From Merluccius polli (taxonomy: Eukaryota > Chordata > Actinopteri > Gadiformes > Merlucciidae), in NCBI GenBank assembly GCA_030340625.1, contig JAOPHQ010001991.1, positions 89,501 through 153,500 on the forward strand: DNA of 64,000 nucleotides. Reading direction: 5' to 3'. A program made the position numbers and the translations under genes. Under the pieces are notes generated by a model. The model worked only from the letters and a program-made list of their open reading frames with translations. It made no database searches and was not told the DNA's origin. Positions 1 to 10,504 of the stretch are shown here, piece by piece; the first letter of the stretch is position 1, and the number at the start of each line of letters is the position of its first letter.

Positions 1-660
1 GCTGAGCAGTGGAAGGCTGTCGGTCGAGGCTCATGAGCAAGGGATAATCCACGACTAGGTGTGGTTATGGGAAAGAAAATGCACAAGGGGTGGGGCTAAG
101 GGGTTTCACCTCCACCAAGTGCATTATTTTTCAATAACAGCCTACCTAGGAGTGAATTATCCCGCCTGTACCACGGCCACATGCGAATCATTAAAATATA
201 CAGGTGTCGATTCATATTTCTGGCCGATTGTGTCTCGAAAACAAAAACTTTTAGTTCGCACGGTTTGTTGTGCTCTTTGACAACACAATTGGTGTTTAAA
301 CGGGTGACTAATGCTTTGAATGCAATCAGTGAACATGAGATTCATATGGAAGGCAGATGTTGCCTCACTTCTCCGGTAAACAGAGCAGATCTTAGTAATG
401 TGCGTTCAGCAACGGAAAAGCTTTCTAAACGTAGTGTGGGTCCCGTCAGCCAGACTACTTAATAGAATATGTAAGATTTGAAAAACAGAATAAATATGGC
501 ACATTTACACATTTATACCATGGCCCGGAGGGGTGCTGATTAACTTAACTGCACGGCTATGACGTGATCGTAGCATAAGCAGTCTTATCACCGGTCTAAA
601 TGAACGCGCTAAACAAAAGGTTAACAACTGTCAACTTGGACCGGCCATGGTATAAGCGGG
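1..660. repeat. Interspersed repeat, copy 1 (related to 42.2-42.85 kb)
   Basis: Blocks of this stretch recur in the same order at about 42203-42850: CTAGGAGTGAATTAT, GCGAATCATT, a block ending in GATCTTAG, and a closing CCATGGTATAA. Both copies end near CCATGGTAT motifs. I see no coding potential; the short open frames here are not conserved between the copies. The family was not identified. A non-autonomous DNA transposon is likely but not shown. Confidence 0.45.
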
Positions 661-1084
661 ATAATCCACTCTTCGTCATGAATTATCCCTTGCATATGCT
701 TCGTTAGCTCCAGCTTGTTGCAACTAAGGTATTTGCTGGAAAACATTTTTGCTAAATATGGACATATTGAGCAACTCCAACCGCAATCTTGCACATGTTG
801 CGCATTAGTTTTGAACGTGGTGATCAGACTCTAGCCGTGCTGTTATCTGAAAATAATGCACGCCTATATCACCACTATTCTCTCTGGCCGTGGTATGAGG
901 ATTCTCCCCGCCTGGAGCACCACCACAGGCACGATAACCCACACAAAAGGGCCTGGGCTCATTCATCAACATCCCCGCTCTGTAATACCCCGCCGGCGTC
1001 CAGTGACATTTTCCAAGCACCGCCACGGACAATAGAAGAGGCTGTGTGGTTGGGCTCATGGCCAACCACCACACCCTGCCGCTC

Positions 1085-1147
1085 GTTTTACACCCCGTTC
1101 TCCTGCCGCCTCCCGCCCAACTCCAGGTCACCACCACCCTGTCCTCC

Positions 1148-1200
<53 letters not shown>

Positions 1201-1341
1201 GCTGGGGGTCAACAGTGTGACGTTTACACGACACATTTACCATCTAACCCACTCCTACAGCCATCAAAGCAAAGACATTTTATCTCCCACAAACAGGTCA
1301 ATGTGGGCCATACTAATGACGGCACAAGACATACGATTTAT
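1085..1341. repeat. Direct duplication, short copy
   Basis: Positions 1085-1152 and 1198-1341 are nearly identical to 2258-2325 and 2533-2677. In this copy the two blocks are separated only by a TA microsatellite (1154-1192). In the other copy about 200 bp lies between them. No gene was recognised. Confidence 0.7.
1154..1192. repeat. (TA)n microsatellite
   Basis: About 19 uninterrupted TA repeats, followed by ACACACAT. Confidence 0.95.
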
Positions 1342-1889
1342 TTCCCAGTGGACTATAATTGCTGAAAACCACTCAGTAATTATTGAAAACCACTCAGTAA
1401 ACCCAGAACGTCAATAAAACAAGTTATAGTGGCATGCTTCACAGCACCACAAAAGCCTCTTCACAGGATTTGTCCTGGGGGTCATTGGAGGGCCGAGGGC
1501 AAAACAGTGATGGTCCTGCTGAGTACCAATGAAAGGGGCTGTGGGTCATCACCAAGATCTATATCCGCCTGTATCCACACAAAGGGACAATGCTGTGTGT
1601 GTTGTATAGTGGATGGGTGACAACAGCAAAAAGCAGAGGAGAGACAGACAAGAGGGTCTGATGGATGTGCTGTTGGTTTTTCTTTCGGCAAACAAATCCA
1701 CATCAGGTCGCAGACAAAGCAGACCATGTAGCCACAGAAGAACACCCAAACCAGCATGGCAAATGGACTCCAGCCCATCACATGTTGATCTATTATCCCT
1801 TGTGGCAGTCTACCCCTGCCACACGCCACCTTAGTGGCTTTTGCTAGGGCCCTCCGACACAGGTGGATGTTGATTTGAAGATGCATTTT

Positions 1890-2095
1890 TTGGAGATGGC
1901 GAGATGATATATGCCGAGCAGATGTAACATGCTGCCATGACAGAGGCACTCTCTCTCTCTCTCTCGTGTGTGTGGTGACCGCTGGTTTATCCTGGGTGCC
2001 ATGATTGCTAATGCACTACAAGTGTGCAGCCCCACCCAGCCCCAGAGTCAAATCAGTCTGACTCATGTGAGGCTGGAAACCAGCTATCAATAACA
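1890..2095 (+). repeat. Inverted-duplicated repeat, plus-strand copy
   Basis: The stretch matches the reverse complement of about 7135-7325. Shared blocks include GGAGATGGCGAGATG, GCTGGTTTATCCTGGGT and CAGCCCCACCCAGCCCCAGA. A shorter related piece (CACCACAGGTGTACAACCCC) is at 59020-59045. It is a dispersed repeat with no recognised coding content. Confidence 0.65.
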
Positions 2096-2338
2096 CACAC
2101 TCGACACACACTCCACATCCCTCTTTTCCTTTTTCTTTAATTAATGGTTTTTATCAGCACCAGGCACACAAACATCCTAGGGATCCAAGCAATTGGATGG
2201 TGATGGTGATTCATGGTGGTGATTTCACTCGTCCACAGACTCATGCTTGGGAAGGCCGTTTTACACCCCGTTCTCCTGCCGCCTCCCGCCCAACTCCAGG
2301 TCACCACCACCCTGTCCTCCATGATCTCTTTCTATGGA

Positions 2339-2405
2339 CCAATGTACTTATTGTAAGTCGCTTTGGATAAAAGCATCTGCTAAATGCTCGAAATGAAAAT
2401 GCAAA
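2339..2405 (-). repeat. Teleost SINE/LINE 3'-tail-like fragment
   Basis: Read on the minus strand it contains GCATTTAGCAGATGCTTTTA followed by TCCAAAGCGACTTACA. This block is very common at the 3' ends of fish retroposons. A weaker plus-strand relative is at about 10888-10940 (TAGTAGACGCCTTTATCCA). The assignment rests on my memory of that motif. Confidence 0.55.
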
Positions 2406-2458
2406 TTAAATGATCTGCTGTACAAGCACTGTCTTGCAGACAACACAAACACTGAGAC

Positions 2459-2461
<3 letters not shown>

Positions 2462-2520
<59 letters not shown>
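2462..2520. repeat. (TA)n microsatellite
   Basis: About 29 TA units. Confidence 0.95.
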
Positions 2521-2521
<1 letters not shown>

Positions 2522-2679
2522 TGTATATACATACATGCTGGGGGTCAACAGTGTGACGTTTACACGACACATTTACCATCTAACCCACTCCTACAGCCAT
2601 CAAAGCAAAGACATTTTATCTCCCACAAACAGGTCAATGTGGGCCATACTGATGACGGCACAAGACATACGATTTATAC

Positions 2680-3417
2680 CCAGTGGACAACATGTTTTCC
2701 ATTAGAACGGTCACAGTAAAAATATATTTTTGAACCCTCATCAGTCCGGAGAGAATGCATTTTTTTAGTATACCAAAAATAGTCTTCATTGTACATCAGT
2801 CAACAGACCAGGCTGAAGTTAGGAAATTCATAGCTTTGATTCAAATGTTATGTGACAAAGTGGGAGGAGCAAAACATGTTTGGACAAATGAATGCATTCC
2901 AATAATAAGGAATCCAATTCCTAATTTGACCGAACAAATGAAAGACAGCCACATTATTATTTTTACTTGCAATACAATATGTTTATGTACCAAATGGATA
3001 ATACCATCACAAATCAATTGTACTGGATCAAACTAACCACATCTCTTGCACTGCTAAACACACATCCATTAAAATACTCTCTCCTTTCCCACGGAGTAGG
3101 AACTCAGCAACAGCCTGAAGATCAATTGCTTTATGCTCTTCCTACCTTTGATTACCATGTGTGGTTAGGGCATGAGATGGAAGCTAATGAAATATATTGT
3201 ACAAATTAATTTATGGTGGATCATCACTCAAGGCCGGGGTTATATAATGACTGTATAGTGAAACGCCTGGGAAGCTAGTAACACACCACCAGGGTTTTTT
3301 ATTATTTGTGGCATAACAGGTTGCTTATACTGTGAGACAGCAGCACGGCGGCTGCAGGGGAACCTGAAGTTAAAATGTGACTATGTTGAAATGATTCAAG
3401 ATAGTCAGATACAGTAG

Positions 3418-3419
<2 letters not shown>
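2680..3419. other. Stretch without recognised gene
   Basis: The DNA is AT-rich. Open frames at 2755-3036 and 2967-3209 have no recognisable domain and no splice context. I see nothing supportable here. Confidence 0.5.

Positions 3420-3502
<83 letters not shown>
3420..3502. repeat. (TG)n microsatellite
   Basis: About 41 TG units, followed by a degenerate ACATACAGT-type minisatellite to about 3570. Confidence 0.95.
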
Positions 3503-3503
<1 letters not shown>

Positions 3504-3654
3504 ACATACAGTGCATACAGTACACGCATACAGTACACACACATACAGTACACATACAGTACACATACATATAGATCAACATCTAAAAAAAAAACAGACA
3601 GAAATCAGACGAATAAATAAATAGCTGCCAGACAATATATGAATAAAGCCATTT

Positions 3655-4065
3655 CAGGAAGTGCATTACAATGGAGCTATTCATCCATATTTCCATAAAT
3701 CAGGTAGTTGATTTGGAATTGAATCGGATTTTCTCCATGATTGTGACCATTTCATTGAGCCACCTCCGAACGCAGGGAGGAGAGGGCAATTTTCCGGTCC
3801 ATTCAAATCATTTTCTTGGCCGCAACCATTCCAAGCATCAAAGCCAGTTGTACCCCATAGGTTGTTTCCGGAGCAGTCTCTGAACATCCGGAGAAAGCCC
3901 GCTCAGGGTCCGGTGGAAGGTCCTTTTCATAGACCTCAGAGAACCATTGAAATATACTGGACCAAAAGTTGTGTAGAAGAGGGCATAGCCAAAAAAGATG
4001 TGCTTGTGAACCATCTGCCATTCTGCAAGCTGTCACATAGTGGAGACACTGTGTGATAAATGATA
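3655..4065 (-). pseudogene. L1-like LINE reverse-transcriptase C-terminal fragment
   Basis: The minus strand encodes a frame with HLFWLCPLLHNFW, which resembles the zinc-knuckle/HxFWxC region near the C-terminus of L1/Tx1-type ORF2 proteins. It continues with ALMLGMVAAKKMI and, after a frame change, RRWLNEMVTIMEKI, a typical ORF2 tail. No endonuclease or RT core is present, so it is a 5'-truncated insertion. The family call is by motif resemblance. It is too short to place in a clade. Confidence 0.6.
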
Positions 4066-6311
4066 TTCAGTTTAGTTTTCAAATAGTGACTTTATATTGA
4101 TTGGGTCTATACCGAGCGTTACCAGAGGCGTTATCTATCAGAACGGTCAATATTCAATTCTCTGGCCCAGGCTTCCTTCAAGTGGTCAGTAGGTACGGAG
4201 GGGGCATAGACAGACATAAACTGTGAAATCAAATGCTGTCTGTCGGGGGGGGGGGGGACTGTAGGAGCTGGACGTTAGTTTTGACATAATGTCTTATTTG
4301 AAGGAAGCGGAAGAAGTGTATTCTGTATTCTTGTTGATCAAAAATTAAGCAAACGTTTTGTCTATATAGATCATGAACGGTCACAGCAGGTCATAAGTCA
4401 CGTGATCTCTTGGCCATTGAGGAACAAAAGAGCCCTGAGAAAGAAACGGTCACACCTCAGAAAACCATAGAGCAAACACTAGAAATTTGACTGCATTACA
4501 ATCAGCAAATGTTTGAAAGTTACTTTGCAAACACAAGTTCCTCTCTCTCAGGACGAGAGCAGTGTACAATCATCTGACTAATTGTGTGTTAGGTCCATAT
4601 TATGATATTTGACATTGATGGGCCCATCCCTTTTCTGTACACAATGACATGATGACGTTGTAGCGTTGTACAACATTGTGCACGAGTGTGCAACATGTTT
4701 GAGTTGTACCGTGTTTATGTATATGATGTATGTATAGCACATGGACTATTGGGCGATATCCATTTTTTCATAGAAGCCACTGCACACAGAACAGGTGCAG
4801 GACCGTAATAATATTAAATGATAAAAATGCACCACACTCAAAAGGCGAGAAAAACACTGACGAAGGCAGAGCCGAAACGTGTTTGATTCTTGTTCTACGC
4901 TATAAAAAATAAATAAGGAAGAACAAACATCCTTTTGCGTGCAGACCTCGTGCACTGTTATCGTTAAAACCTCTCCCCAAAACATTGAGGTTTACGGTTC
5001 AACCGTTCAAAATAAAAAGCAATTGTCTGCAAATCACTTTTTTCCCCATTTTTGTTTCATATATAATACACCCATTAACAAATCCCATTAACAAATGAGT
5101 AATAGACTAGCGATTAATTATGACCTTCATAAGCTTGCTATTCATAACTTTGTGTTTGTAAGCTAGGCTAGGCCTATAAGCTGAAAAGAATGATTAAATC
5201 AGCATTATATCTGGCAATCGTTTGCCAGGAGATGGAGCGACATTGACAGCCAGCTTGAGAACAACAAGATTTTCTGCATGTATGCCAATATAGTTATAAT
5301 AATTCATAATTTCACCGTACTCATTCGTGCTCATCTAGGTCAGGCAGTAAGAAAGATCCACCAGCGCTTTAGCTTATATTATAGCTTTGCGCACAGATCG
5401 ACCATAAAGCCATAAAGGTAGTGCAAATTACCCGCGGAAAAAAGAAATGTGGATTTCGATTTGGCATTGAATTGAGGATTTAAAGTCAACAAATCGAATT
5501 CAATGTATGCTAAATGTCATTCATTAATTCTGCCTTAGAAAAGTCTCACGGCGATTGGGCTAGCTGCCATTTAACGACGACATATTTTGAGACGGTATTG
5601 ATGGACACGTCATAATTTTATACAACCGTGATATATCGTTCTGTCGTAAAGTCACCCAACCCTAACATGGAGGGATTGTGGAGAGCATATTCAAATAATT
5701 TGGTGTTGTATTACTGTTATATGAAGCATCTGCTTTGCTGTGACCCAGCTAGAGGCCAACCCAGCTGGGCTACATTATGTCTGGGTGAAGCCCCTCAGAG
5801 ACGGAATAGTAAAGCGTATTTATCGACCTCATCTCCGCTTTCACCGTCTTTTAATTCAAACCAAATAAGTCAGTCAGGGGAGAACTCACAAACACACGCA
5901 AAGGTCACACACACACACTCACACATCAAGAATACGGTATGATGTGGATATGTTTTTGGATTTGTGAAAAAATGTGGACTTTTTTATTGTATCACCATTA
6001 TAGGAATGCTCTGTCACAGCATGACTCTGCAACCGCTGCTGAAATCCTCTGAGCTGTGATGCAGTTGTGGGCAATGACTGTTTTAGCATCGCTTACGCAG
6101 AGTTTCTAACGCACAAAGGGGGAAAATGTGTTGTAAAAGTGCACATGTGAAAACAACACACGACTTCCTGTGAACCTCTTCCTCATCCGACGTTGATCAG
6201 TTGTCTTCAAAGTGAACTTCAATCTTTCGAACCACAGAGACCGCGAGAACGTTATGAACTCATGTCACGTCACACCCAATTTACCCCGGAATTTATTTAC
6301 CCATTCTTTTT

Positions 6312-6358
<47 letters not shown>

Positions 6359-6524
6359 TATGTTAAAGGACTACATACAGGGCGTGCACCGAGGAGAGCT
6401 TGCAGCCAGATAAGCAAGCCTCAATATGGGTAGGGCTCGACCCGCGCACCAGCGCTGTCGTTTGACGCACAGCTTTAAAAACCGGTGCAAATGACATATG
6501 GCACGCAGGGAAAGCCTTATAGCC

Positions 6525-6565
<41 letters not shown>

Positions 6566-7056
6566 AATTGACGGTACCATTAGGTTCAAGCACATGATTT
6601 GGGAAAACACCTCCTCACACACACACACACACACGATCGGTTACAGTGAGATTGAGATGTAAATACAGATTGTGTGAGAAAGAGGTAACCCCTCCCTACA
6701 GAGAGAATAGGAGGTGGACTCTGTGCGTTCCCTGCAGACTGCAGTCTCTCACACTACTGCTTTATGCAAACTGCTGAGATACTCTGGTGTCCTTTACATA
6801 AATGGAAACTCCACAATCACTGGGCCCCGATTACCAAGCAAGTTAATAAAAAAAAGGCTTTCTCAAAACGATTGCCATGCTGTGTGTTGACTTTCAGTGA
6901 GGATGGATTGGGAGCGTGTGTGTGTTTGCTTAGGATAGGAGGAACGTCCTAACATCAAAAAAACGAACGTGAAATGTATAGCAGCATAACGCTGCTGTGG
7001 TGATGCATTAAAAAAAAAAAAATCACATCTCAATAGCGGTTCATGCAGTTTTGGCG

Positions 7057-7057
<1 letters not shown>
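4066..7057. other. Intergenic or distal intronic DNA with microsatellites
   Basis: I recognise no gene. The stretch holds a G-run at 4245-4257, an ATT/TTA trinucleotide repeat at 6313-6359, AC repeats at 6527-6562 and 6615-6634, and scattered AT-rich DNA. If the missing TM7 exon of ptgir lay downstream of the known exon, this is where it would be expected. I found no minus-strand reading with the DPWxF motif. Confidence 0.5.

Positions 7058-7085
<28 letters not shown>
7058..7085. repeat. Poly(T) tract
   Basis: About 28 T residues, preceded at 7010 by a run of A. Confidence 0.9.
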
Positions 7086-7088
<3 letters not shown>

Positions 7089-7134
7089 TTAGAAAGATAT
7101 TGGATATTCTACAGCCGATAGCTGTTTATAGCCT

Positions 7135-7325
7135 CACCTGACCCGAGTCAGACTGATTTAGACTCTGGGGCTGGGTGGGGCTGCACACCTGTGGTGCATG
7201 AGCAGTCATGGTACCCAGGATAAACCAGCTATCAACACACACACACACACTCAGGAGAGAGTACTGTCCTGGCAGTATGTACCATCTGCTCGGCGTATAA
7301 CATCTCGCCATCTCCAATAAATGGA
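7135..7325 (-). repeat. Inverted-duplicated repeat, minus-strand copy
   Basis: This is the reverse-complement partner of 1890-2095, roughly 85-90% similar by eye. It lies about 280 bp downstream of the ptgir exon in the direction of transcription. Confidence 0.65.
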
Positions 7326-7533
7326 TATTCTCTATCAACGTCTACCTGTGTCAGGTGTGGGAGGAGCCCAGAAAAGCCACTTGTGTGGCATGTAACAGTG
7401 TCAGAGTCAACTGCTCCAAATAGATATTCATGCTCTGAATTTTCAATGTGACGCAGTGAACTCAAGACGCGATCACCAGAGTCCCGTCTAGCGGTGTATA
7501 GGCCTACCTGCCCAGGAGTGTGTGTGCTGCGCA

Positions 7534-7598
7534 AGCACACACACACACGCACACACACGCACACACACACGCACACACACACGCACACACGCACACAC
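7534..7598. repeat. AC/GC-interrupted AC microsatellite abutting a splice donor
   Basis: An (AC)n tract with regular ACGC interruptions. On the minus strand it is a GT/GC repeat that starts within a few bases of the ptgir splice donor GTAAGT (7597-7602). Confidence 0.9.
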
Positions 7599-7602
7599 TT
7601 AC

Positions 7603-8415
7603 GGTGAGCGGCAGGGAGCAGACGACGAAGATGAGCGTCATGAGCGCCAGCAGCATCAGGTGGTCCACCTCTTCCTCGCCCTGTCCGAACCAGGCCAGGC
7701 TCATCTTCCTCTTCCTCCCCGTGGACAGCACCGAGCCTCGCCGCGTCCGCTGGCTCCGGTGCATCCGGCACAGGCTGACGATCACCGAGCCGTTGCACAC
7801 GAACACCACCACGATGAGCAGGGCCATGAGCGTGGAGTAGGACAGGGAGAAGGCCAGCACCAGCCTGTTGCCCTCCCCCTCCATGTCGATGAAGCACCAG
7901 GTGCCAGGGCAGTACTGCCGGTGGCCCCCATAGCCCATGAAGGGCAGCAGGCAGAAGGCGGCGGTGAACAGGTAGATGAAGACCAGGGCCAGCCGAGTGA
8001 AGCTGAGGCGGACGTACTTGGAGTAGAGGTAGGGGTGGCTGATGGCCAGGCAGCGCTCCACCGCCATGGCGCACAGGATGAGCATGGGCGCCAGGCCAAA
8101 GAAGGTCATGGCAAAGGCGAAGAGGTGGCAGAGCCAGTGGTCATTGATCAGGCCTATGAGGGAGAGCTCTTTGGCGTAGCACACGAAGACGGGCGGGCTG
8201 AGGAGACAGGTGCCCAGGAGGTCGGTGACGGCCAGCCCTGTCACCAGGATGCAGAAGGCGGAGGATTTGGTGTGGCGTTCCTTCTGATGCACGCCGAGGA
8301 TGATGAGAGCCAGCAGGTTGCCCACCACGCCCGCCACAAACATGAAGCTAGTGATGGCCGTTTTGGTCGTCACGTTCACAACAGTGATGTTGCTGCAGGA
8401 TTGGTTCGGGAACAT
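7603..8415 (-). CDS. ptgir: Prostacyclin (prostaglandin I2) receptor, exon encoding N-terminus to TM6
   Basis: A class A GPCR of the prostanoid family, expected to bind prostacyclin at the plasma membrane and couple to Gs/cAMP. The exon encodes 271 residues. Seen in order: N-terminal glycosylation sequons (NQS, NIT); TM1 with MFVAGVVGN; TM2 with VTGLAVTDLLGT; TM3 ending in ERCLA where most class A receptors have DRY; the prostanoid signature QYCPGTWCF in loop 2; TM5; and TM6 with EVDHLMLLALMT to CSLPLT. FFGLA, ERCLAISHPYLY and FVCNGSV favour the IP subtype over EP2, EP4 or DP. The ATG at 8415 is the first in frame and has A at -3. The exon ends in phase 0 at a GTAAGT donor, the conserved post-TM6 intron site. 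TM7 and the tail are missing from the window. Confidence 0.88.
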
Positions 8416-8540
8416 CGTTTGTTTGTTTTGGTTCTTTGTATCTGTACGCGTGGTGCAGGTCTGGTTTAGTGGGTGCTGCGACACCTCACCACGAGTAAGA
8501 TGGTGTCCAGAGTCAAGTTCAGACTTCGTCCTGCGAACAT
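8416..8540 (-). other. ptgir: 5' UTR part of the ptgir coding exon, with acceptor
   Basis: Upstream of the start codon the minus strand has a strong pyrimidine tract ending in CCGCAG at 8541-8546, so the exon starts at 8540. The exon's first bases form an ATG that opens a 24-codon upstream frame closed by TAA before the receptor ATG. This uORF could dampen translation, by inference only. Confidence 0.6.
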
Positions 8541-8799
8541 CTGCGGAACGGAAAAAGGAAGAGATAAACGTTAGGAGCCATGGAGTTGATGCAGAAACAT
8601 AATACGTTTTACGGAATCACAAAAAAGTAGCAATAGAACAAGAGGCTTTTTTTATTCAGGGATAAGTTTACTTTAGACGATATGTTTTTTTTTTTTTTAC
8701 CAGCTTCACATTCAACATTCAGTCAATCAATTTATTCTGCAGGAAATGTCACTATCGGGACATGTCATGCTCTATGGCAAGCCGTTTTAACATGTATTC

Positions 8800-9590
8800 C
8801 TCAAGACTTACTAGTAACTATTCTAAAGTTACTAGTACCTATTATTTAGTTACTAGTCACTAATCCAATCATGACTAATATCTATTTCAGTTTTACTAGT
8901 AATTATTCATCAGATACTAGTACTTATTCTTTAGTTACTCCTATTCCAATAGCGACTAGTATCTATTTCAGTTTTACTAGTAAGTATTCATTAGATACTA
9001 GTACTTAGTACTAGTACTATTACTAGTAACTATTTCTGTTTTACTCATCATCGGGAATGACTAGTCAAAATGACTACTTGATAGTTCAATTAACATTCTA
9101 ACTAGTAGCAATAAAACAATTTGAATAGTTACTAGTAACTCATAACTAGGCACTAGTATCTAATGAATAGTTACTAGTACAACTGAAATAGATATAGTCA
9201 CTATTGGAATAGTGACTAGTCAGAAGCAAATAGTTGATATCTTAGATCAGAATAACAACTAGGCCTAGTATCTATTAAATTGGATTAATTTTCTTTCATC
9301 TCCTCTCCTCTGCTACTAAACGCGGACTGATGTCTTTATAGTGTGGTGTGGTCCTTTGCATGCCATGTAAATATAGACACAATGATACCAGTAGCCTACC
9401 TACCGGGTTGGGGATATCTTTCGTCAGTCACTAGTAACTAAAATATAAGTACTAGTATCTAAAACCATTGTACTAAAAATGTTGTTTTTTTTTTAATGAA
9501 TAGTTACTAGTCACTATTGGAATAGCTACTAATAACTATAACTAAATAATAAGTACTAGTATCTAATTAATAATTACTAGTAAAACTGAA
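8800..9590. repeat. ACTAGT-rich dispersed repeat tract
   Basis: I count about 21 occurrences of the palindrome ACTAGT in roughly 790 bp. They are embedded in variants of TTACTAGTAACTATTC, CTAGTATCTATTTCAG and their reverse complements. The copies are in both orientations and are not in regular tandem order. The tract lies in the proposed first intron of ptgir. Confidence 0.75.
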
Positions 9591-9704
<114 letters not shown>

Positions 9705-9719
9705 CGCTTATCACTTACC

Positions 9720-9970
9720 TTAACAGCCAACAGTAACGAAAGTAACGAAAGTAACTCCTGAACCGGGGGGTAGTTCAAGATGGAGGGGCCGCTGCTGAGC
9801 GACGCGTCGTTGTCTCCCGGCCTCGGTCTCCCCCCTCCTTCATAGTAGCTCTCCAGCGAGGCAGCAGGTCTCCCTCCTTCATAGTCCTCCCAGCAGGTCT
9901 CCTCCCGTCCCGGTCCCTCCAGACAGCCCTGCAGCAGCACTGCGCCGCGCCGCCGAGGCACCCCGCCGCT
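9720..9970 (-). other. ptgir: Candidate non-coding first exon of ptgir
   Basis: A GC-rich block read on the minus strand ends in GTTAAG followed by GTAAGTGA, a consensus donor (exon end about 9720). It is the nearest such donor upstream of the receptor exon. Its open frame has no ATG and would run into the TAA upstream of the receptor start, so a 5' UTR role fits best. The transcription start is not defined. A separate upstream gene is possible. Confidence 0.4.
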
Positions 9971-10199
9971 CCGCCTCAGGTCCCGCCCCCTGGAGCCGGC
10001 TGGCGGTGAGTCACTCCGGGAGGCAGGTTGAGGAGGCCGTGAGGTCTGCTGAGTCCCGACCCCCCACCCCCACCCCCACCCAAAAAAACCATAACTAAAG
10101 AGACAAAGTGTAGCCTATATACATGTAAAGCGCAGGCTCCACCACATGGCGGTGCTGACGCCACGTGTCTGCCAATAGGATGAACCTGCCACGGGCTGT

Positions 10200-10504
10200 T
10201 GCTGCGACCCCATGTGACCCACATTGAAGACCACGATGGATGAGAACATGATGATCATGATGATCATGATGATGATCATGATCCATGGCCATGTTGTGGC
10301 CATGTTGCTGCGGGCGGATCGACCCCATGTGACCCACAATGAAGATGACGATGGATGAGAACATGATGATGATGATTATGATGATGATGATGATGATGAT
10401 CGTGGCCATGTTGCTGCGGGCGGATCGACCCCATGTGACCCACAATGAAGATGACGATGGATGAGAACATGGTGAAGATCATGGTCATGATGGCGTGGGC
10501 GGGG
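10200..10504. repeat. About 105-bp tandem repeat, three copies, with internal ATGATG expansion
   Basis: Copies start at about 10206, 10321 and 10427, each with GACCCCATGTGACCCACA then GATGGATGAGAACATG. The first two then expand as ATG/ATC triplets. The third continues into different sequence (GTGAAGATCATGGTCATGATG). On the minus strand the copies are open and encode a hydrophobic segment (IFTMFSSIVIFIVGHMG). I do not recognise a protein. Confidence 0.75.

Larger units (their letters stand above)
2258..2677. repeat. Direct duplication, long copy
   Basis: This is the partner of 1085-1341. It contains an extra segment of about 200 bp that includes a SINE-tail-like block and a long TA repeat (2462-2520). 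Confidence 0.7.

Noticed and set aside
3302..3624. Frames encoding Cys-Val or Thr-His repeats
   Set aside because: Translation of the TG/AC microsatellite in several frames.
7232..8074. 280-codon minus-strand frame overlapping ptgir
   Set aside because: Alternative frame of the same exon running through the microsatellite. The receptor frame has all the GPCR motifs.
7522..8469. Plus-strand frame of 315 codons opposite ptgir
   Set aside because: It is the antisense shadow of the GC-rich GPCR exon. The His/Glu/Ala-rich composition fits no family, and it begins in the AC repeat.
8415..8484. Upstream extension of the receptor to 8484
   Set aside because: The first codon of that frame is GTG, not ATG. 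The ATG at 8415 has a good context and gives a usual N-terminal length.
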